A stretch of DNA of 64,000 bases from assembly GCA_002342545.1 (NCBI GenBank), contig DDQE01000050.1, forward strand, positions 1-64,000. Direction: 5' to 3'. A program made the translations under genes and the position numbers. This DNA is from Caryophanales bacterium UBA2450 (lineage in GTDB: Bacteria > Bacillota_I > Bacilli_A > RFN20 > CAG-826). The notes under the pieces were generated by a model that searched no databases, was not told the DNA's origin, and saw nothing but the letters and a program-made list of their open reading frames with translations. Below are positions 52,887 through 63,674 of the stretch, in pieces (within the stretch, counting starts at the first letter, position 1; each line of letters opens with the position of its first letter).

Positions 52887-52899
52887 TTACTTGTATAAT
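52871..52899 (+). promoter_or_regulatory. Promoter of the M6-type protease gene, overlapping a terminator
   Basis: TTGGCA (52871-52876) and TATAAT (52894-52899) are exactly 17 bp apart. The -35 box is the right arm of the preceding terminator. ATG 52911 is 11 nt after the -10 box, giving a leader of about 5 nt. Confidence 0.75.
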
Positions 52900-52910
52900 A
52901 ACTATAAATT

Positions 52911-54998
52911 ATGAGAAATAAGACTTTATCTTTTATTGGAATAGTAACTCTTGGATTATGTGTTTCTAGTTGTAATTACATAAGTATTTTAACTAACAAG
53001 CTTAAATCCATCACCTTAAGTGATTCTACTTCTGCTTATATAGTCGGAGATTCTTTCTTTGATAAGAGTAACTTATCAATTAAAGGCAAATATAACAATG
53101 GTAACGAAGTCACATTTGAAAGAAATCAAGTGGCGTTCAATCTTACTTATGGGTCAAGCATTAAAGATATTAATACTCCTTTTGAGCAAGAAGGATCTTA
53201 TAAATTAACAGTGTCTACTGAAGGCATTGTTAGTAACACAATAACAATTTCGGTTTTTGCTAGCACTCAATATGTTTCTAGTATACAAGTTAACTCCACT
53301 AGTACGATTGAAAAAAATAATTCTAAAGACGTTTCTTTAACATTAACTATTTCTCCAACTAGATATACCGTTCCAATTCTATATCAGAATTCTGACCCTA
53401 GTGTTGTTTCTATTAGTAAAGTTAACGATACTTCCTATTTCATTAGAGGTTTAGAAATTGGTGAGGCTGATTTAACTTTTAAAGCATTAAAAAACGCTAC
53501 TACATATCTCGAAACTGTTTTTCATGTCACAGTAACGTTAAATCAAAAAGTTAAAATCGAACAAACCTATGGTGATTTTGTTGATCATAACTATTATCAA
53601 ACTTCATCATGCCCTACTACTGGAGATGTTAAACTTTTAGTTATTCCTGTGTGGTTTAATGATAGCGATACTTTTGTCTCTACTTCTTCTAAAGACAATA
53701 TTAGAAGCGATATACAAACTGCTTTCTTTGGCACTAAAGAACAAACAGGCTGGCATAGTGTTAGTTCGTATTATGAAGAAGAAAGTAAGGGCTTATTACA
53801 TCTTACTGGCACAGTAAGTGAATGGTATTCTCCTACTAACATAAGCGCTAGTAATGCTAGTTCATATAGTAACACCGCTCAAGCGACTTTTGTTAAAAAC
53901 ACGGTAAATTGGTATTTTAATAACCACAGTGAGGATTCTAGAACAAACTATGATTATGATGGTGATGGCTATTTAGATGGCGTTATGCTTATTTACGCCG
54001 CTCCTGATTATACATGCTATAGTTCATTTTCAAGTAATATGTGGGCGTATTGTTTCTATGTCCAACAAACTTCTTTAAAGAATCCTAGTAATCCAGGTGT
54101 AAATGCTTTCTTCTGGGCAAGTTATGATTTCTTATATGGTTCTAACCGAGTTTATAGAACTGGCGGAATTTATCATAATGGTGACACTAGCAACTGTTTG
54201 ATCGATGGACATACATATATCCATGAAATGGGTCATATGTTTGGTTTAGAAGATTATTATGACTATTCAAATTCTACTTCTCCAGTTGCTGGATTTGCTA
54301 TGCAAGATAATAATGTTGGTGGACATGATCCTTATTCCACAATGGCGTTTGGCTGGTCTGATCCATATATTCCAACTGAAACATGTGAAATCACAATTAA
54401 TGATTTCCAATCTAGCCATGATTTAATTTTATTAACACCAAATTGGAATTCTTATAATTCACCATTTGATGAATATTTATTACTCGAATTATATACTCCA
54501 ACCGGATTAAACGAATTTGATTGCAATCACCAATATCAAGGCCGTTATCCTCAAGGACCTGATGTGGTTGGCATTAGATTATGGCATGTCGACGCTAGAC
54601 TTTATACGTTAAATAATAAATTTACTACTAATACAAATTCTTCTTCTTCATTTTATACTGCCTTTAATAACACTTATCAGACTGAAGAAGAAAGTGAAAA
54701 TGGACGAAATTCATTCTCTTATAGTCTATCAGGTAAAGATGACTATCAAAGATTTAATATGCTTCACTTAATTAGAAAAGACACTACTAAGAACTATGTC
54801 TCTCAAGCAGTTTTAAGTAGTAATGATTTATTCTTAAAAAACAGCACATTTAATATGACGGATTATTCTTCTCAATTCTATAAAAATAATGGACGTCTTA
54901 ATAGTGGTGTTTCCTTAGGATGGAGTTTCACTGTTAAAAACATTTCTAATGTTTCTGGTGATATTTATTCCGCAACCATTCAAATAAATAAAGCTTAA
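52911..54998 (+). CDS. M6-type zinc metalloprotease lipoprotein
   Basis: This 695-residue protein has lipobox VSSC (Cys21), a Big_3-like domain (about 30-115), a Big_2-like domain (about 118-205) and a metalloprotease domain. The zinc motif is HEMGHMFGLEDYYDY (His438, Glu439, His442), preceded by KLLVIPVWFND and DYDGDGYLDGVMLIYA, the pattern of immune-inhibitor-A (M6) proteases. A C-terminal beta domain follows. There is no Shine-Dalgarno and the leader is very short. It completes a run of four proteases of three catalytic types. Confidence 0.9.
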   Translation: MRNKTLSFIGIVTLGLCVSSCNYISILTNKLKSITLSDSTSAYIVGDSFFDKSNLSIKGKYNNGNEVTFERNQVAFNLTYGSSIKDINTPFEQEGSYKLTVSTEGIVSNTITISVFASTQYVSSIQVNSTSTIEKNNSKDVSLTLTISPTRYTVPILYQNSDPSVVSISKVNDTSYFIRGLEIGEADLTFKALKNATTYLETVFHVTVTLNQKVKIEQTYGDFVDHNYYQTSSCPTTGDVKLLVIPVWFNDSDTFVSTSSKDNIRSDIQTAFFGTKEQTGWHSVSSYYEEESKGLLHLTGTVSEWYSPTNISASNASSYSNTAQATFVKNTVNWYFNNHSEDSRTNYDYDGDGYLDGVMLIYAAPDYTCYSSFSSNMWAYCFYVQQTSLKNPSNPGVNAFFWASYDFLYGSNRVYRTGGIYHNGDTSNCLIDGHTYIHEMGHMFGLEDYYDYSNSTSPVAGFAMQDNNVGGHDPYSTMAFGWSDPYIPTETCEITINDFQSSHDLILLTPNWNSYNSPFDEYLLLELYTPTGLNEFDCNHQYQGRYPQGPDVVGIRLWHVDARLYTLNNKFTTNTNSSSSFYTAFNNTYQTEEESENGRNSFSYSLSGKDDYQRFNMLHLIRKDTTKNYVSQAVLSSNDLFLKNSTFNMTDYSSQFYKNNGRLNSGVSLGWSFTVKNISNVSGDIYSATIQINKA

Positions 54999-55019
54999 TT
55001 TAATAAATATTATTGATAA

Positions 55020-55050
55020 GAAAATGAGATTATTCGACGACCTCATTTTC
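55020..55050 (-). terminator. Bidirectional terminator between the M6 protease and DUF368 genes
   Basis: GAAAATGAG (55020-55028) pairs perfectly with CTCATTTTC (55042-55050) across the DUF368 stop codon. T runs on both sides are short. Confidence 0.65.
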
Positions 55051-55962
55051 TTTAGATTCAATTTTTCTTTTATATCTCACTAATAAATATGAAAGGATTG
55101 TAAATCCAATTAATAAGATAATACCAATTGGAATCTCAATATATATAGGAGTATATCCGGCTGCTCCGATACTCCATTTCATATAATAATCATTAATCGT
55201 GTCGTTATAAAATAATGCGGGAACACTTCCAATAACAAATCCTAAAATAGAATAGAAAGTGACTTCGTGATATTTGCTCAATAAATAATGCATTAATTTA
55301 GAAATAAAGAAGAATCCAATGATAATACCAATAGCGAAGCAACCAATAATACCAATAAAATGTCCAAAACCGGACCAATCGCTTTTTATAAAACCAGTAA
55401 TAAATGACATTAAAGGTTTATAAAAACCAAGTAGTAATAAAAGCATTGCTCCTGATATACCTGGTACTACTAAAGCAACTGAAGCGACAAATCCAACAGG
55501 GATCAAAACTAAATAAAACCACACTGGAGTTTGAACAAAATATTGTTCAAAGTTTGCCTTAGCGAAGACACTTCCAACACCTAATCCAATTGCAACTAAG
55601 GAGCATACGATTAGAGCCACAAAGTGTTTTTTAGTTGGCTTAACATCTTTAACTTCATCTTTAATTCCTGGAATGGAGCCAATAATAAAGCCGGCAAAAA
55701 TACAAATAACTCCAAAGACAAATCCGTTGAGCGCTTTATCCATTAAAAAGAAAGTTGGAACAAAGCCAATAACAACACCTAATAAAACTGGAAGAACAAT
55801 TTTAATTGCTTCTTTAAAATGCTTAAAAACATTACTAATAGCCCAAATAATTTTATTATAAACTCCAAAGATTACAGCGATAGTGCCACCGCTTACACCT
55901 GGAACTGCGCTACCAAATCCGATTGCGATACCTGATAAAAGTGTTTTCAACCAATTTTTCAT
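55030..55962 (-). CDS. popT: DUF368 family membrane protein (PopT-type undecaprenyl-phosphate transporter)
   Basis: This 310-residue protein has about eight membrane segments and the DUF368 signature GFGSAVPGVSGGTIAVIFGVY near the start, with a second, inverted-repeat-like copy VASVALVVPGISGAMLLLLLGFY (given as ALVVPGISGAMLLLL). DUF368 proteins have been shown to return undecaprenyl phosphate across the membrane for reuse in wall and glycan synthesis. The family match is firm; the gene symbol follows that work. A TATACT ends 8 nt before the ATG, so the message has almost no leader. The gene faces pth across a small AACATATATGTT palindrome. Confidence 0.85.
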   Translation of the reverse strand: MKNWLKTLLSGIAIGFGSAVPGVSGGTIAVIFGVYNKIIWAISNVFKHFKEAIKIVLPVLLGVVIGFVPTFFLMDKALNGFVFGVICIFAGFIIGSIPGIKDEVKDVKPTKKHFVALIVCSLVAIGLGVGSVFAKANFEQYFVQTPVWFYLVLIPVGFVASVALVVPGISGAMLLLLLGFYKPLMSFITGFIKSDWSGFGHFIGIIGCFAIGIIIGFFFISKLMHYLLSKYHEVTFYSILGFVIGSVPALFYNDTINDYYMKWSIGAAGYTPIYIEIPIGIILLIGFTILSYLLVRYKRKIESKENEVVE

Positions 55963-55993
55963 ACCTTGTAAGTATATAACATTTTTTTAATTT

Positions 55994-56005
55994 AACATAT
56001 ATGTT
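55994..56005. promoter_or_regulatory. Palindrome between divergent DUF368 and pth genes
   Basis: A 12-bp perfect palindrome AACATATATGTT lies midway between the two divergent starts. It could be an operator or a chance AT-rich palindrome. Confidence 0.3.
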
Positions 56006-56036
56006 TAATTATATATTTGATAAAATAATAGACGCT

Positions 56037-56591
56037 ATGAAACTAATTGTTGGACTTGGTAATCCTGGAAAGAAATACGAGCATACTCGTCATAATATGG
56101 GCTTTGATGTTGTCGACCTATTTTCAGAATTAGCGCAAATCGATATAGATAAAGAAGCCTTTAAAGGCTTAGTTGGTAGAGGCAAAGTGTTTGATGAAGA
56201 TGTTTATCTACTTAAGCCTCAAACATTCATGAATTTAAGTGGCGAATCCGTTAGAGAAATTGTATCTTATTTTAAAATCCCCAAAGAAGACATCATTGTC
56301 ATCTATGATGATTTAGATTTAGAACCAGGAAAGATTAGATTACGCTTATCTGGATCTAGTGGTGGTCATAGAGGAATTCAGAACATCATAGAGCAGTTAG
56401 GAACTGAGAATATTAAAAGAATTCGAATCGGAATTGGTAAGCCAACTTATGACACGATCGATTATGTGTTAGGAAAGCCATTAAAAGAAGAACAAGCCTT
56501 AATTGATGAGGCGATTAAAAAAGCAGTCGACGCTCTTAAAGAAATTCTTAAGAATAACTTTGATAGTGCAATGAATAAATTTAATCATTAA
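56037..56591 (+). CDS. pth: Peptidyl-tRNA hydrolase
   Basis: This 184-residue enzyme releases peptides from stalled peptidyl-tRNA. The N-terminus MKLIVGLGNPGKKYEHTRHN contains the catalytic His and Asn of the family, with KPQTFMNLSGESV and HRGIQNII further on. ATG 56037 is chosen because this sequence is the normal Pth N-terminus; the upstream in-frame ATG 56001 lies in the promoter region. There is no Shine-Dalgarno and TAAAAT (56021-56026) lies 10 nt before the ATG. It begins the pth-mfd-rqcP-tilS run. Confidence 0.96.
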   Translation: MKLIVGLGNPGKKYEHTRHNMGFDVVDLFSELAQIDIDKEAFKGLVGRGKVFDEDVYLLKPQTFMNLSGESVREIVSYFKIPKEDIIVIYDDLDLEPGKIRLRLSGSSGGHRGIQNIIEQLGTENIKRIRIGIGKPTYDTIDYVLGKPLKEEQALIDEAIKKAVDALKEILKNNFDSAMNKFNH

Positions 56592-56603
56592 GGAGGCAGC
56601 TAG

Positions 56604-59600
56604 ACGAACCTATTTGATAAACTAAAATCTAATAAAGCGATACCCCCCTACTTAACAAGAAGTGGGCATTTTGTCGTGGATGATTTAGTAGGAATATCTT
56701 TATTAACTGCCGCCTCTATTAAAGAAGAAAAAAGTAAATATCTTCTAATTACCTCTAACTTATATAAAGCCCAAAAACTATATACTTTTCTTTCTAGTTT
56801 ATTGCCGAATAATAAGATTTCTTTATATGTTTCGGATGAATTAATTAGAGCAGGAACTCTTGCGATGTCTAAAGAAATGAGCGCAAATCGTATCTATACT
56901 TTAGACAATATATTAAATGGTAAAGTTGATATAGTTATTGCAAATATCTCAGCAATTAGTAGGTTTTTGCCAGAAAAATCGCTATTTTTAGATAATTGCT
57001 TTTCTTTTAAAGTTGGTCAAAGCATTGACTTACAATCTTTAAAAATAAAGCTAGTGAGTGCAGGCTATACTCAAGTTAATAAAGTAGACCAATCTCTTCA
57101 ATTTGCCTCTAGAGGAGACATATTGGATATCTTTACTGTGAACTATGATGATCCTATTAGAATTGAACTTTTTGATAACGAAATTGAATCAATTAGATTC
57201 TTTGATTTAGCAAGTCAGTCATCTAAAGAAAAAGTAGATAAGATTTCTTTATTACCTGCTAACGATTTCATTATTTCTAAAGATGATTTAAAAGTTCTTA
57301 CTAATCGTATTTATGAACAATTAGAAAAAGATAAGGAAGTTCTTAATCCTACTGATTTTTCTAATTTAAGAGATTTAGTTGATAACGATGTCACCGAACT
57401 ATTGGAATATCAATATACTCCACGTGCGTACCGATATTATTCTTTACTTGATGACCGCTTAAAATCACTTTTAGATTACACTGACGATTTTACAACTGTA
57501 CTTGTGGATGAAACTTCAATTAAAGCAAGTTCAGATATGCTTGTAGAAGAATCTATATCATTCCTTCAAGAATTATTTGAAAACGGCAAATCTATTTCAC
57601 ATTTAAAAATGTGTTATAGCTTTGATGAACTAAAATTTAATCGCAATAAACTTATTAAGACTTCTATATTACAATCTAGCGATAAAGATATAGTGTTTAA
57701 CTGTAAAAATATTCCTTTTGAGGTTTCTAAAGACAGCGATGTTATTAATGTCATTCATACATATATTAATCAAAACTACCAAATCAATATATCGCTAAGT
57801 TCTAAACAACATTTAAATACAATTATTGATTTACTAGATTCATCTCATATTCCTTTTGAAATGGTTAAAGAATATGGCTTACCTAGCAAGCATCAAATAG
57901 GTTTGTCTATTTCAAATATCCCGTGCGGATTTGTTTTAGATGATGAAAAAGTTGTCTTTTTAACTTCTAAAGAATTATTTAACGAAAAAATTAGAATCAC
58001 AAGATTTGATAATCGTTTTAAAGAAGCAACAATATTAAAGAGTTATGAAGACTTAACCCCTGGAGATTACGTTGTTCATGAATATCAAGGTATTGGCCAA
58101 TTTTTAGAATTACAGACTTTAGAAGTTGAAGGTAAACATCAAGATTATTTAAAGCTTGCTTATCACGGAGGAGAGATTTTATATGTTCCTTTATCTCAAT
58201 TCCAACTTATAAGAAAGTATTTAGGAAAAGAAGGCGCTAGACCAAGATTATCTAGATTGCACACTAAAGATTGGGAGAGAACTAAAGCTAAAATCAAAGA
58301 AAGAATCAACGATTTAGCGGAAAGATTGTTCAATTTATATGTTGAACGTAGTCATATAGAAGGATATGCCTTCGCTAAAGACGATGAGTTCCAAAAGGCG
58401 TTTGAAGATACCTGTGAATTCCAATTAACTAAAGATCAAATTCGTTCTTTGGAAGAAATTAAATCAGATATGGAATCGACTCATCCTATGGACCGCTTAT
58501 TATGTGGAGATGTAGGATTTGGAAAAACCGAAGTTGCTTTTAGAGCAATCTTTAAATGTATTAATTCTGGAAAACAAGCAGTGTTACTTTGTCCTACTAC
58601 TTTATTAGCTAGACAACACTATGAAGTAGCTTTAGAAAGATTCTCTAAATTTGATATAAAGATTGCTATCTTCTCTAGACTTGTCCCCGAGAAGAAACAA
58701 AAGGAATATATTAAAGAAATCCAAGAAGGCAAAATCCATCTTATTATTGGCACTCACCGCCTTTTATCAAATGATATTACTTATAAAGATTTAGGATTAT
58801 TAGTGGTGGATGAAGAGCAGCGTTTTGGTGTTGAACAAAAAGAAAGACTTAAAGAATTAAAATCTAATATTGATGTCTTAACTTTAAGCGCTACCCCAAT
58901 TCCTAGAACATTGCAGATTTCTTTATTAGGAGTTAGAAGTATGTCTCAAATTACTACTCCTCCAGGAGAAAGAATGCCAATTCAAACATATGTGACTCCT
59001 TTTAACACTCAAGTAATAAAAGAGCTAATTCAAAGAGAATTAGGAAGAGACGGACAAGTCTTCTATTTACATAATGACATTGAAACAATTTATGAAATTG
59101 CTTCTAGATTAAAAAGAGCAATTCCATCCGCGAATATTGCTGTTGCGCATGGAAAAATGACCAGAAACGACATTGAAGACACCATGATCAAATTCTATTC
59201 AGGAGATATTCAAATTTTAGTTTGCACCTCAATTATTGAAAACGGAATTGATGTTCCTAACGCTAACATGATTATTGTTGATGATTCTGAAAGATATGGA
59301 TTAGCACAGTTATATCAAATTAAAGGTAGAGTTGGTAGGGGCAATCGAATTGCCTACGCATATTTAATGTATAATGGTAATAAAGCTTTAAAAGAAGACA
59401 CTCAAAAACGTTTAAGAGCGTTACAAGATTTTACTGCTCTAGGTAGTGGATATAAGATTGCTCAAAGAGATTTAATGATTAGAGGTGCTGGAGATATTTT
59501 AGGACCTGAGCAAGCTGGATTTATTGACTCTATTGGTTTAGATATGTATATCAAACTTTTAAATGAAGCAGTTAAAGAGAAGATGGAAGGTGCGAATCAT

Positions 59601-60086
59601 AAAGAAGCTCAATATAATAAAACTCTATCTTTGGCTTTTGATGCATATATTCCAAAAGAGTACGCCTCAGATAGCGATAAGATTGAACTTTATCATGATA
59701 TATTAGCGGCATCCTCAATAGATTCGTTAAATGAGATTAAAGCTAAGGTAAGAGATGTTTATGGCCGATTACCTGAAGAAGTTGAACAATTATTCTATAA
59801 ACGAGCTATTGATTTAATGGTCAAACAATGTGAAATAAATGATATTAAAGAGAACAAAATGAATGTTGAATTATATCTTGGAGATAACTTTATTAATATT
59901 AAAGGTATAGGAAATATCTTATTTGAAGCATTAATACCATACTTATCCATTATTAAAATTAGTTACCTTAACCATAAATTTAAAATTGTGATGAACAAAA
60001 AAGGAAATTGGTTAATAGATTTAGAAAATATATTAAAATCATTAGTGAACATTATTAATACGAATAGAATTATTGAAACTGCATGA
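56604..60086 (+). CDS. mfd: Transcription-repair coupling factor Mfd, apparent ACG start
   Basis: This SF2 translocase (1,160 residues from ACG) pushes stalled RNA polymerase off damaged DNA and recruits UvrA. Visible are the polymerase-interacting domain ([15 protein letters not shown]), Walker A GDVGFGKT (635-642), DEEQRFG, and [13 protein letters not shown]. The first GTG (56676) has no ribosome site and would cut off conserved-looking N-terminal residues. In frame upstream, ACG 56604 stands exactly 7 nt after AAGGAGG (56590-56596), and the codons between read as protein ([16 protein letters not shown]). A stop, TAG, precedes the ACG directly. With this start the length is close to the usual 1,150-1,180. 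The stop overlaps rqcP (ATGA). Confidence 0.93.
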   Translation, partial: TNLFDKLKSNKAIPPYLTRSGHFVVDDLVGISLLTAASIKEEKSKYLLITSNLYKAQKLYTFLSSLLPNNKISLYVSDELIRAGTLAMSKEMSANRIYTLDNILNGKVDIVIANISAISRFLPEKSLFLDNCFSFKVGQSIDLQSLKIKLVSAGYTQVNKVDQSLQFASRGDILDIFTVNYDDPIRIELFDNEIESIRFFDLASQSSKEKVDKISLLPANDFIISKDDLKVLTNRIYEQLEKDKEVLNPTDFSNLRDLVDNDVTELLEYQYTPRAYRYYSLLDDRLKSLLDYTDDFTTVLVDETSIKASSDMLVEESISFLQELFENGKSISHLKMCYSFDELKFNRNKLIKTSILQSSDKDIVFNCKNIPFEVSKDSDVINVIHTYINQNYQINISLSSKQHLNTIIDLLDSSHIPFEMVKEYGLPSKHQIGLSISNIPCGFVLDDEKVVFLTSKELFNEKIRITRFDNRFKEATILKSYEDLTPGDYVVHEYQGIGQFLELQTLEVEGKHQDYLKLAYHGGEILYVPLSQFQLIRKYLGKEGARPRLSRLHTKDWERTKAKIKERINDLAERLFNLYVERSHIEGYAFAKDDEFQKAFEDTCEFQLTKDQIRSLEEIKSDMESTHPMDRLLCGDVGFGKTEVAFRAIFKCINSGKQAVLLCPTTLLARQHYEVALERFSKFDIKIAIFSRLVPEKKQKEYIKEIQEGKIHLIIGTHRLLSNDITYKDLGLLVVDEEQRFGVEQKERLKELKSNIDVLTLSATPIPRTLQISLLGVRSMSQITTPPGERMPIQTYVTPFNTQVIKELIQRELGRDGQVFYLHNDIETIYEIASRLKRAIPSANIAVAHGKMTRNDIEDTMIKFYSGDIQILVCTSIIENGIDVPNANMIIVDDSERYGLAQLYQIKGRVGRGNRIAYAYLMYNGNKALKEDTQKRLRALQDFTALGSGYKIAQRDLMIRGAGDILGPEQAGFIDSIGLDMYIKLLNEAVKEKMEGANHKEAQYNKTLSLAFDAYIPKEYASDSDKIELYHDILAASSIDSLNEIKAKVRDVYGRLPEEVEQLFYKRAIDLMVKQCEINDIKENKMNVELYLGDNFINIKGIGNILFEALIPYLSIIKISYLNHKFKIVMNKKGNWLIDLENILKSLVNIINTNRIIETA

Positions 60087-60322
60087 GATTAGATTTGTTT
60101 TTAAAAGATTCGAGAATTATCAAACGAAGAACTATTGCCAAAGAGTTCTGCGAAAGAGGTTTAGTTAAAGTGAATGATAAAATTGCTAAGCCGTCTTTTG
60201 ATATTAAAGGTGGAGAAATTATCTCAATCAAGTTTGGTGATAATGAGTTTTCTATTGTTGCAAAAGTAGAAAAAGTAGGTAAAAAGGATAGAGCGAGTTA
60301 TGAACAGCTTGAATCTAGATAA
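60083..60322 (+). CDS. rqcP: S4-domain ribosome quality control protein RqcP (YabO)
   Basis: The 79-residue protein is a small S4-type RNA-binding protein. [20 protein letters not shown] and the following [17 protein letters not shown] match RqcP/YabO, which assists RqcH in adding alanine tails to nascent chains on stalled 50S subunits. Position between mfd and tilS is as in Bacillus. The start overlaps the mfd stop and the end overlaps tilS by 23 nt. Confidence 0.9.
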   Translation: MRLDLFLKDSRIIKRRTIAKEFCERGLVKVNDKIAKPSFDIKGGEIISIKFGDNEFSIVAKVEKVGKKDRASYEQLESR

Positions 60323-61511
60323 AAACAAGAAATATTTATTAGCATGTTCTTTTGGGCCAGACTCTATGGCTTTATTTCATTTACTAGCAAAAAATAAATA
60401 TAATTTTGCCTGTGCGATTGTTAATTATCATCTAAGAGAAGAAAGTGATCTTGAGGTTGATGGTTTACTTAAATACGCTAGTCTATTTAACATTAAAGTT
60501 CATGTTTATGATGTAAAAGAAAAGATCAATAAAAATGTCGAAGCTACTTGTAGAGAAATTAGATATAAGTTCTTTAAAGATTTATGCACTCAATTTGGTT
60601 ATGATGCAACACTTATCGCTCATCATCAAGATGACTTAATTGAGACCTATTTAATGCAAAAAGAGCGTCAAAATAACCCAATTTTTTATGGAATTAGCTC
60701 AGAAACGATTATTTACGGAGTTAATGTTATTAGACCATTGCTTCATTTAAAGAAGTCTTATCTACAATCAATTTGCGATGAAAATAATGTTCCTTATGCC
60801 ATTGATAAAACAAACTTTGATATCTCTATTTTACGAAATAAAATTAGGCAGAATATAGTGTCAAAATTGAGCGACTATGAAAGAGAAGAAATTCTTAATA
60901 AAATTAACGAAGAAAATAACAACATAACCGAATTATTTAAGTCTATTGATATTAAAAGATTAAATGAAGTTAGTTATGTTATCTCTTTAGACTTTTTATC
61001 CCAGTGTTATGCGCTTAATTATTTAGCTAAAAATATTAACGCATCCTATTGTTTGTCAAAGAAGAATGTAGGACAAATAATCAAAGTATTAAAATCTTCT
61101 AGGCCTAATGGTCAATTTATGATTTTTAAAGGCCTATATTTATTCAAGGAATATGATAATTTTGAATTTGGTGTTAATAAATTTGAACGAAAAGAGTATC
61201 AATACACTCTGAATTGTCCTGAAATATTAGACACTCCGTATTTCTATCTTAATTTCAAGTTAGACACTTCTGATCGAAATGTTAATCTTGATGATTATCC
61301 TTTAATTATAAGAAATATAAAAAATAGTGATTTTATTATCATTAATGGGTATAAAGCCAAGGCATCTAGACTTATGATTGATTGGAAAATGCCGTTTAGG
61401 AAAAGGATGACTTGGCCTGTTATATTAAATAAAAATGGTGAAGTTATCTATATCCCCCGCTATAGAAAAGACTTTCAATTATCTGATATGCTAAGTTTTT
61501 ATGTTAAATAA
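60300..61511 (+). CDS. tilS: tRNA(Ile)-lysidine synthetase TilS
   Basis: This 403-residue enzyme changes the wobble C of the AUA-reading isoleucine tRNA to lysidine, which makes the codon AUA readable; AUA codons occur in these genes. The ATP-binding PP-loop is SFGPDS (17-22), a variant of the usual SGGPDS with Phe for the first Gly. [12 protein letters not shown] and RNKIRQNI are also characteristic. The ATG lies inside the end of rqcP. The C-terminal third is divergent, as in most TilS. Confidence 0.93.
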   Translation: MNSLNLDKNKKYLLACSFGPDSMALFHLLAKNKYNFACAIVNYHLREESDLEVDGLLKYASLFNIKVHVYDVKEKINKNVEATCREIRYKFFKDLCTQFGYDATLIAHHQDDLIETYLMQKERQNNPIFYGISSETIIYGVNVIRPLLHLKKSYLQSICDENNVPYAIDKTNFDISILRNKIRQNIVSKLSDYEREEILNKINEENNNITELFKSIDIKRLNEVSYVISLDFLSQCYALNYLAKNINASYCLSKKNVGQIIKVLKSSRPNGQFMIFKGLYLFKEYDNFEFGVNKFERKEYQYTLNCPEILDTPYFYLNFKLDTSDRNVNLDDYPLIIRNIKNSDFIIINGYKAKASRLMIDWKMPFRKRMTWPVILNKNGEVIYIPRYRKDFQLSDMLSFYVK

Positions 61512-61526
61512 GAACTTGTATTTTGC

Positions 61527-61598
61527 TTTTCAAAATAAACAAAAACTAATATAATCTATATATCTTTTTAAGATATCGTATCAATATTGATATGGAGG
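61527..61598 (+). promoter_or_regulatory. Promoter and two-hairpin leader of ftsH
   Basis: TTTTCA (61527-61532) and TATAAT (61550-61555) are 17 bp apart. The leader starts with ATATCTT-TTT-AAGATAT (61560-61576) and then the 14-bp palindrome TATCAATATTGATA (61579-61592) just before GGAGG (61594-61598). No CIRCE or CtsR box is seen. Confidence 0.6.
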
Positions 61599-61607
61599 TA
61601 AAATTTT

Positions 61608-63674
61608 ATGCCAGAAAATAACAATAATCCTAATAATATTCCAAGACGTAGAATTCCCCTTGGTTTTATATTTTCTATACTATTAGTAGCAGGCTTAATT
61701 GCTATTTTTGCTTATCGTATTTTTGGAAATAGAGATAACTCATCTCCTTTAACTTCAAAAGCTTATATTCAAGCTCTTGTAAATAAACAAGTTAAGACTA
61801 CTGTTGTTACTCATCATTTTGAAGGAAGTTATGTTTCTTTAAGTGGTGTTTTAACTAACGGCACTAAATATGTTTGCACAATTGATGAAGCAACCTATGA
61901 AAGTAAAGAAATCAGTTGGACTGTTAAGGTTGTAGAAACCAAGATTTATGTTCCTGAACTTGCTACAAGTGAAAATCCAAAAGGTGAATTTAATAAAGAT
62001 GACGTTCTTGAACTCCCTAAATTAAGTGCTAACTATTGGGTTACAAACTATACAACTGAATCAATTGCTGTAAATGATGTCTATCAGGTTAGCTGGTGGG
62101 ATAGTTGGGGACCAACTATCATCATGCTTGCTGGTAGTGCGATTATTGTAATCTTCCTATTCTCTAGATTGTCTGGCTCTATTGGTGGGGCTAATAGACA
62201 AGCTATGGATTTCAATAAATCTCGTGCTAGAAGAATTCAAGATTCTAAAGTCAGATTTAAAGATGTTGCTGGCTGCGATGAAGAAAAAGCCGAGATGGAA
62301 GAAATTGTTGAATATCTTAAAGATCCAACAAAATTCACAAGATTTGGAGCCAAATTGCCTAAAGGTATCTTATTAGTTGGCTCTCCAGGTACTGGTAAAA
62401 CCTTACTTGCTAAAGCTGTTGCTGGAGAAGCGGGAGTACCATTCTTCTCAATTTCTGGCTCTGATTTCGTAGAAATGTTTGTTGGTGTTGGTGCTGGTAG
62501 AGTTAGAGATATGTTTAGAACCGCTAAAGCAAATGCTCCATGTTTAGTATTCATCGATGAAATCGATGCTGTTGGTAGACAAAGAGGTGCTGGTTTAGGC
62601 GGTGGTAATGATGAAAGAGAACAAACACTTAATCAACTTTTAGTTGAGATGGATGGCTTCTCTGATAACTCTGGCATTATCGTTATGGCTGCAACTAATA
62701 GAGATGATGTTCTTGATCCAGCTTTATTAAGAGCAGGTCGATTTGATAGAAAAATTACTGTTTCCTTACCAGATAGAGAAGGTAGAGAAGCAATCTTCAA
62801 AGTACATTCTAGAAACAAGAAACTTGCTAAAGATGTTGATTTCACCGCCATCGCTAAAAGAACAGTTGGCTTCTCTGGCGCTGATATTGAAAATATCATG
62901 AATGAAGCTGCAATCTTAGCAGTTAGAAGAAGAAAGTCTGAAATTACTACTGCTGAAATTGATGAAGCTATTGATAGAAGAATCGCTGGTCCAGCTAAAT
63001 CTTCTCGCTCTCTTAACGCACATGAACGTGAAGTTGTCGCACATCATGAAGCAGGACATGCAATTATTGGATTGAAGTTAGAACATTCAGATAAAGTTCA
63101 AAAAATTACAATTATTCCTCGTGGTAATACAGGCGGACATGTCCGTATGACACCTGAAGAAGATAGATTCTTGCTCACACGCAAAGAACTTATTGCTAGA
63201 ATTGTGGGTTATCTTGGTGGACGTTCTTCCGAAGAAGTTTTCTTTGATGATATTTCTTCTGGAGCTCAAAACGATATTGAAATGGCAACTCGCATTGCAC
63301 GTATGATGGTTACCGAATTAGGTATGTCTTCCTTAGGCCCAATTCAATATGAAAGAGATACTGGAAGTGTCTTCCTTGGACGTGATTATACTTCAAGCCA
63401 AAAGAATTTCTCTTTAGCAACTGCTGAAAAAATTGACGCTGAAGTTCAAAAGATTATTAACGAGGCTCATGAGGAAGCAAAGAGCATTATTCTTAAATAT
63501 AAAGATGATGTTGAATTAATCGCAAAAACCCTTCTTGAATATGAACAAATCACTGCAGAAGAGATCGATTATTTGCTCGAACATCGTCATCTTAAAAAGG
63601 CTGAAAAAGAAATGGTTGAAAAAACCGTTCAAGTTGAGCCAGAACCTATTGAGGGAGAAAATAAGGGGGAATAA
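61608..63674 (+). CDS. ftsH: ATP-dependent membrane zinc protease FtsH
   Basis: This 688-residue protease removes damaged or short-lived membrane and regulatory proteins. Two membrane helices (about 19-41 and 165-190) flank an extracytoplasmic domain. The AAA+ domain has Walker A GSPGTGKT (258-265), Walker B VFIDEID and [18 protein letters not shown]; the zinc motif is HEAGH (480-484). Arg-rich N-terminal and acidic C-terminal tails are usual. GGAGG is 9 nt before the ATG. The neighbourhood (tilS upstream, dus downstream) is that of other Bacillota. Confidence 0.98.
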   Translation: MPENNNNPNNIPRRRIPLGFIFSILLVAGLIAIFAYRIFGNRDNSSPLTSKAYIQALVNKQVKTTVVTHHFEGSYVSLSGVLTNGTKYVCTIDEATYESKEISWTVKVVETKIYVPELATSENPKGEFNKDDVLELPKLSANYWVTNYTTESIAVNDVYQVSWWDSWGPTIIMLAGSAIIVIFLFSRLSGSIGGANRQAMDFNKSRARRIQDSKVRFKDVAGCDEEKAEMEEIVEYLKDPTKFTRFGAKLPKGILLVGSPGTGKTLLAKAVAGEAGVPFFSISGSDFVEMFVGVGAGRVRDMFRTAKANAPCLVFIDEIDAVGRQRGAGLGGGNDEREQTLNQLLVEMDGFSDNSGIIVMAATNRDDVLDPALLRAGRFDRKITVSLPDREGREAIFKVHSRNKKLAKDVDFTAIAKRTVGFSGADIENIMNEAAILAVRRRKSEITTAEIDEAIDRRIAGPAKSSRSLNAHEREVVAHHEAGHAIIGLKLEHSDKVQKITIIPRGNTGGHVRMTPEEDRFLLTRKELIARIVGYLGGRSSEEVFFDDISSGAQNDIEMATRIARMMVTELGMSSLGPIQYERDTGSVFLGRDYTSSQKNFSLATAEKIDAEVQKIINEAHEEAKSIILKYKDDVELIAKTLLEYEQITAEEIDYLLEHRHLKKAEKEMVEKTVQVEPEPIEGENKGE

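Noticed and set aside
61560..61592. CIRCE or CtsR heat-shock operator before ftsH
   Set aside because: The palindromes do not match TTAGCACTC-N9-GAGTGCTAA or the GGTCAAA repeats.
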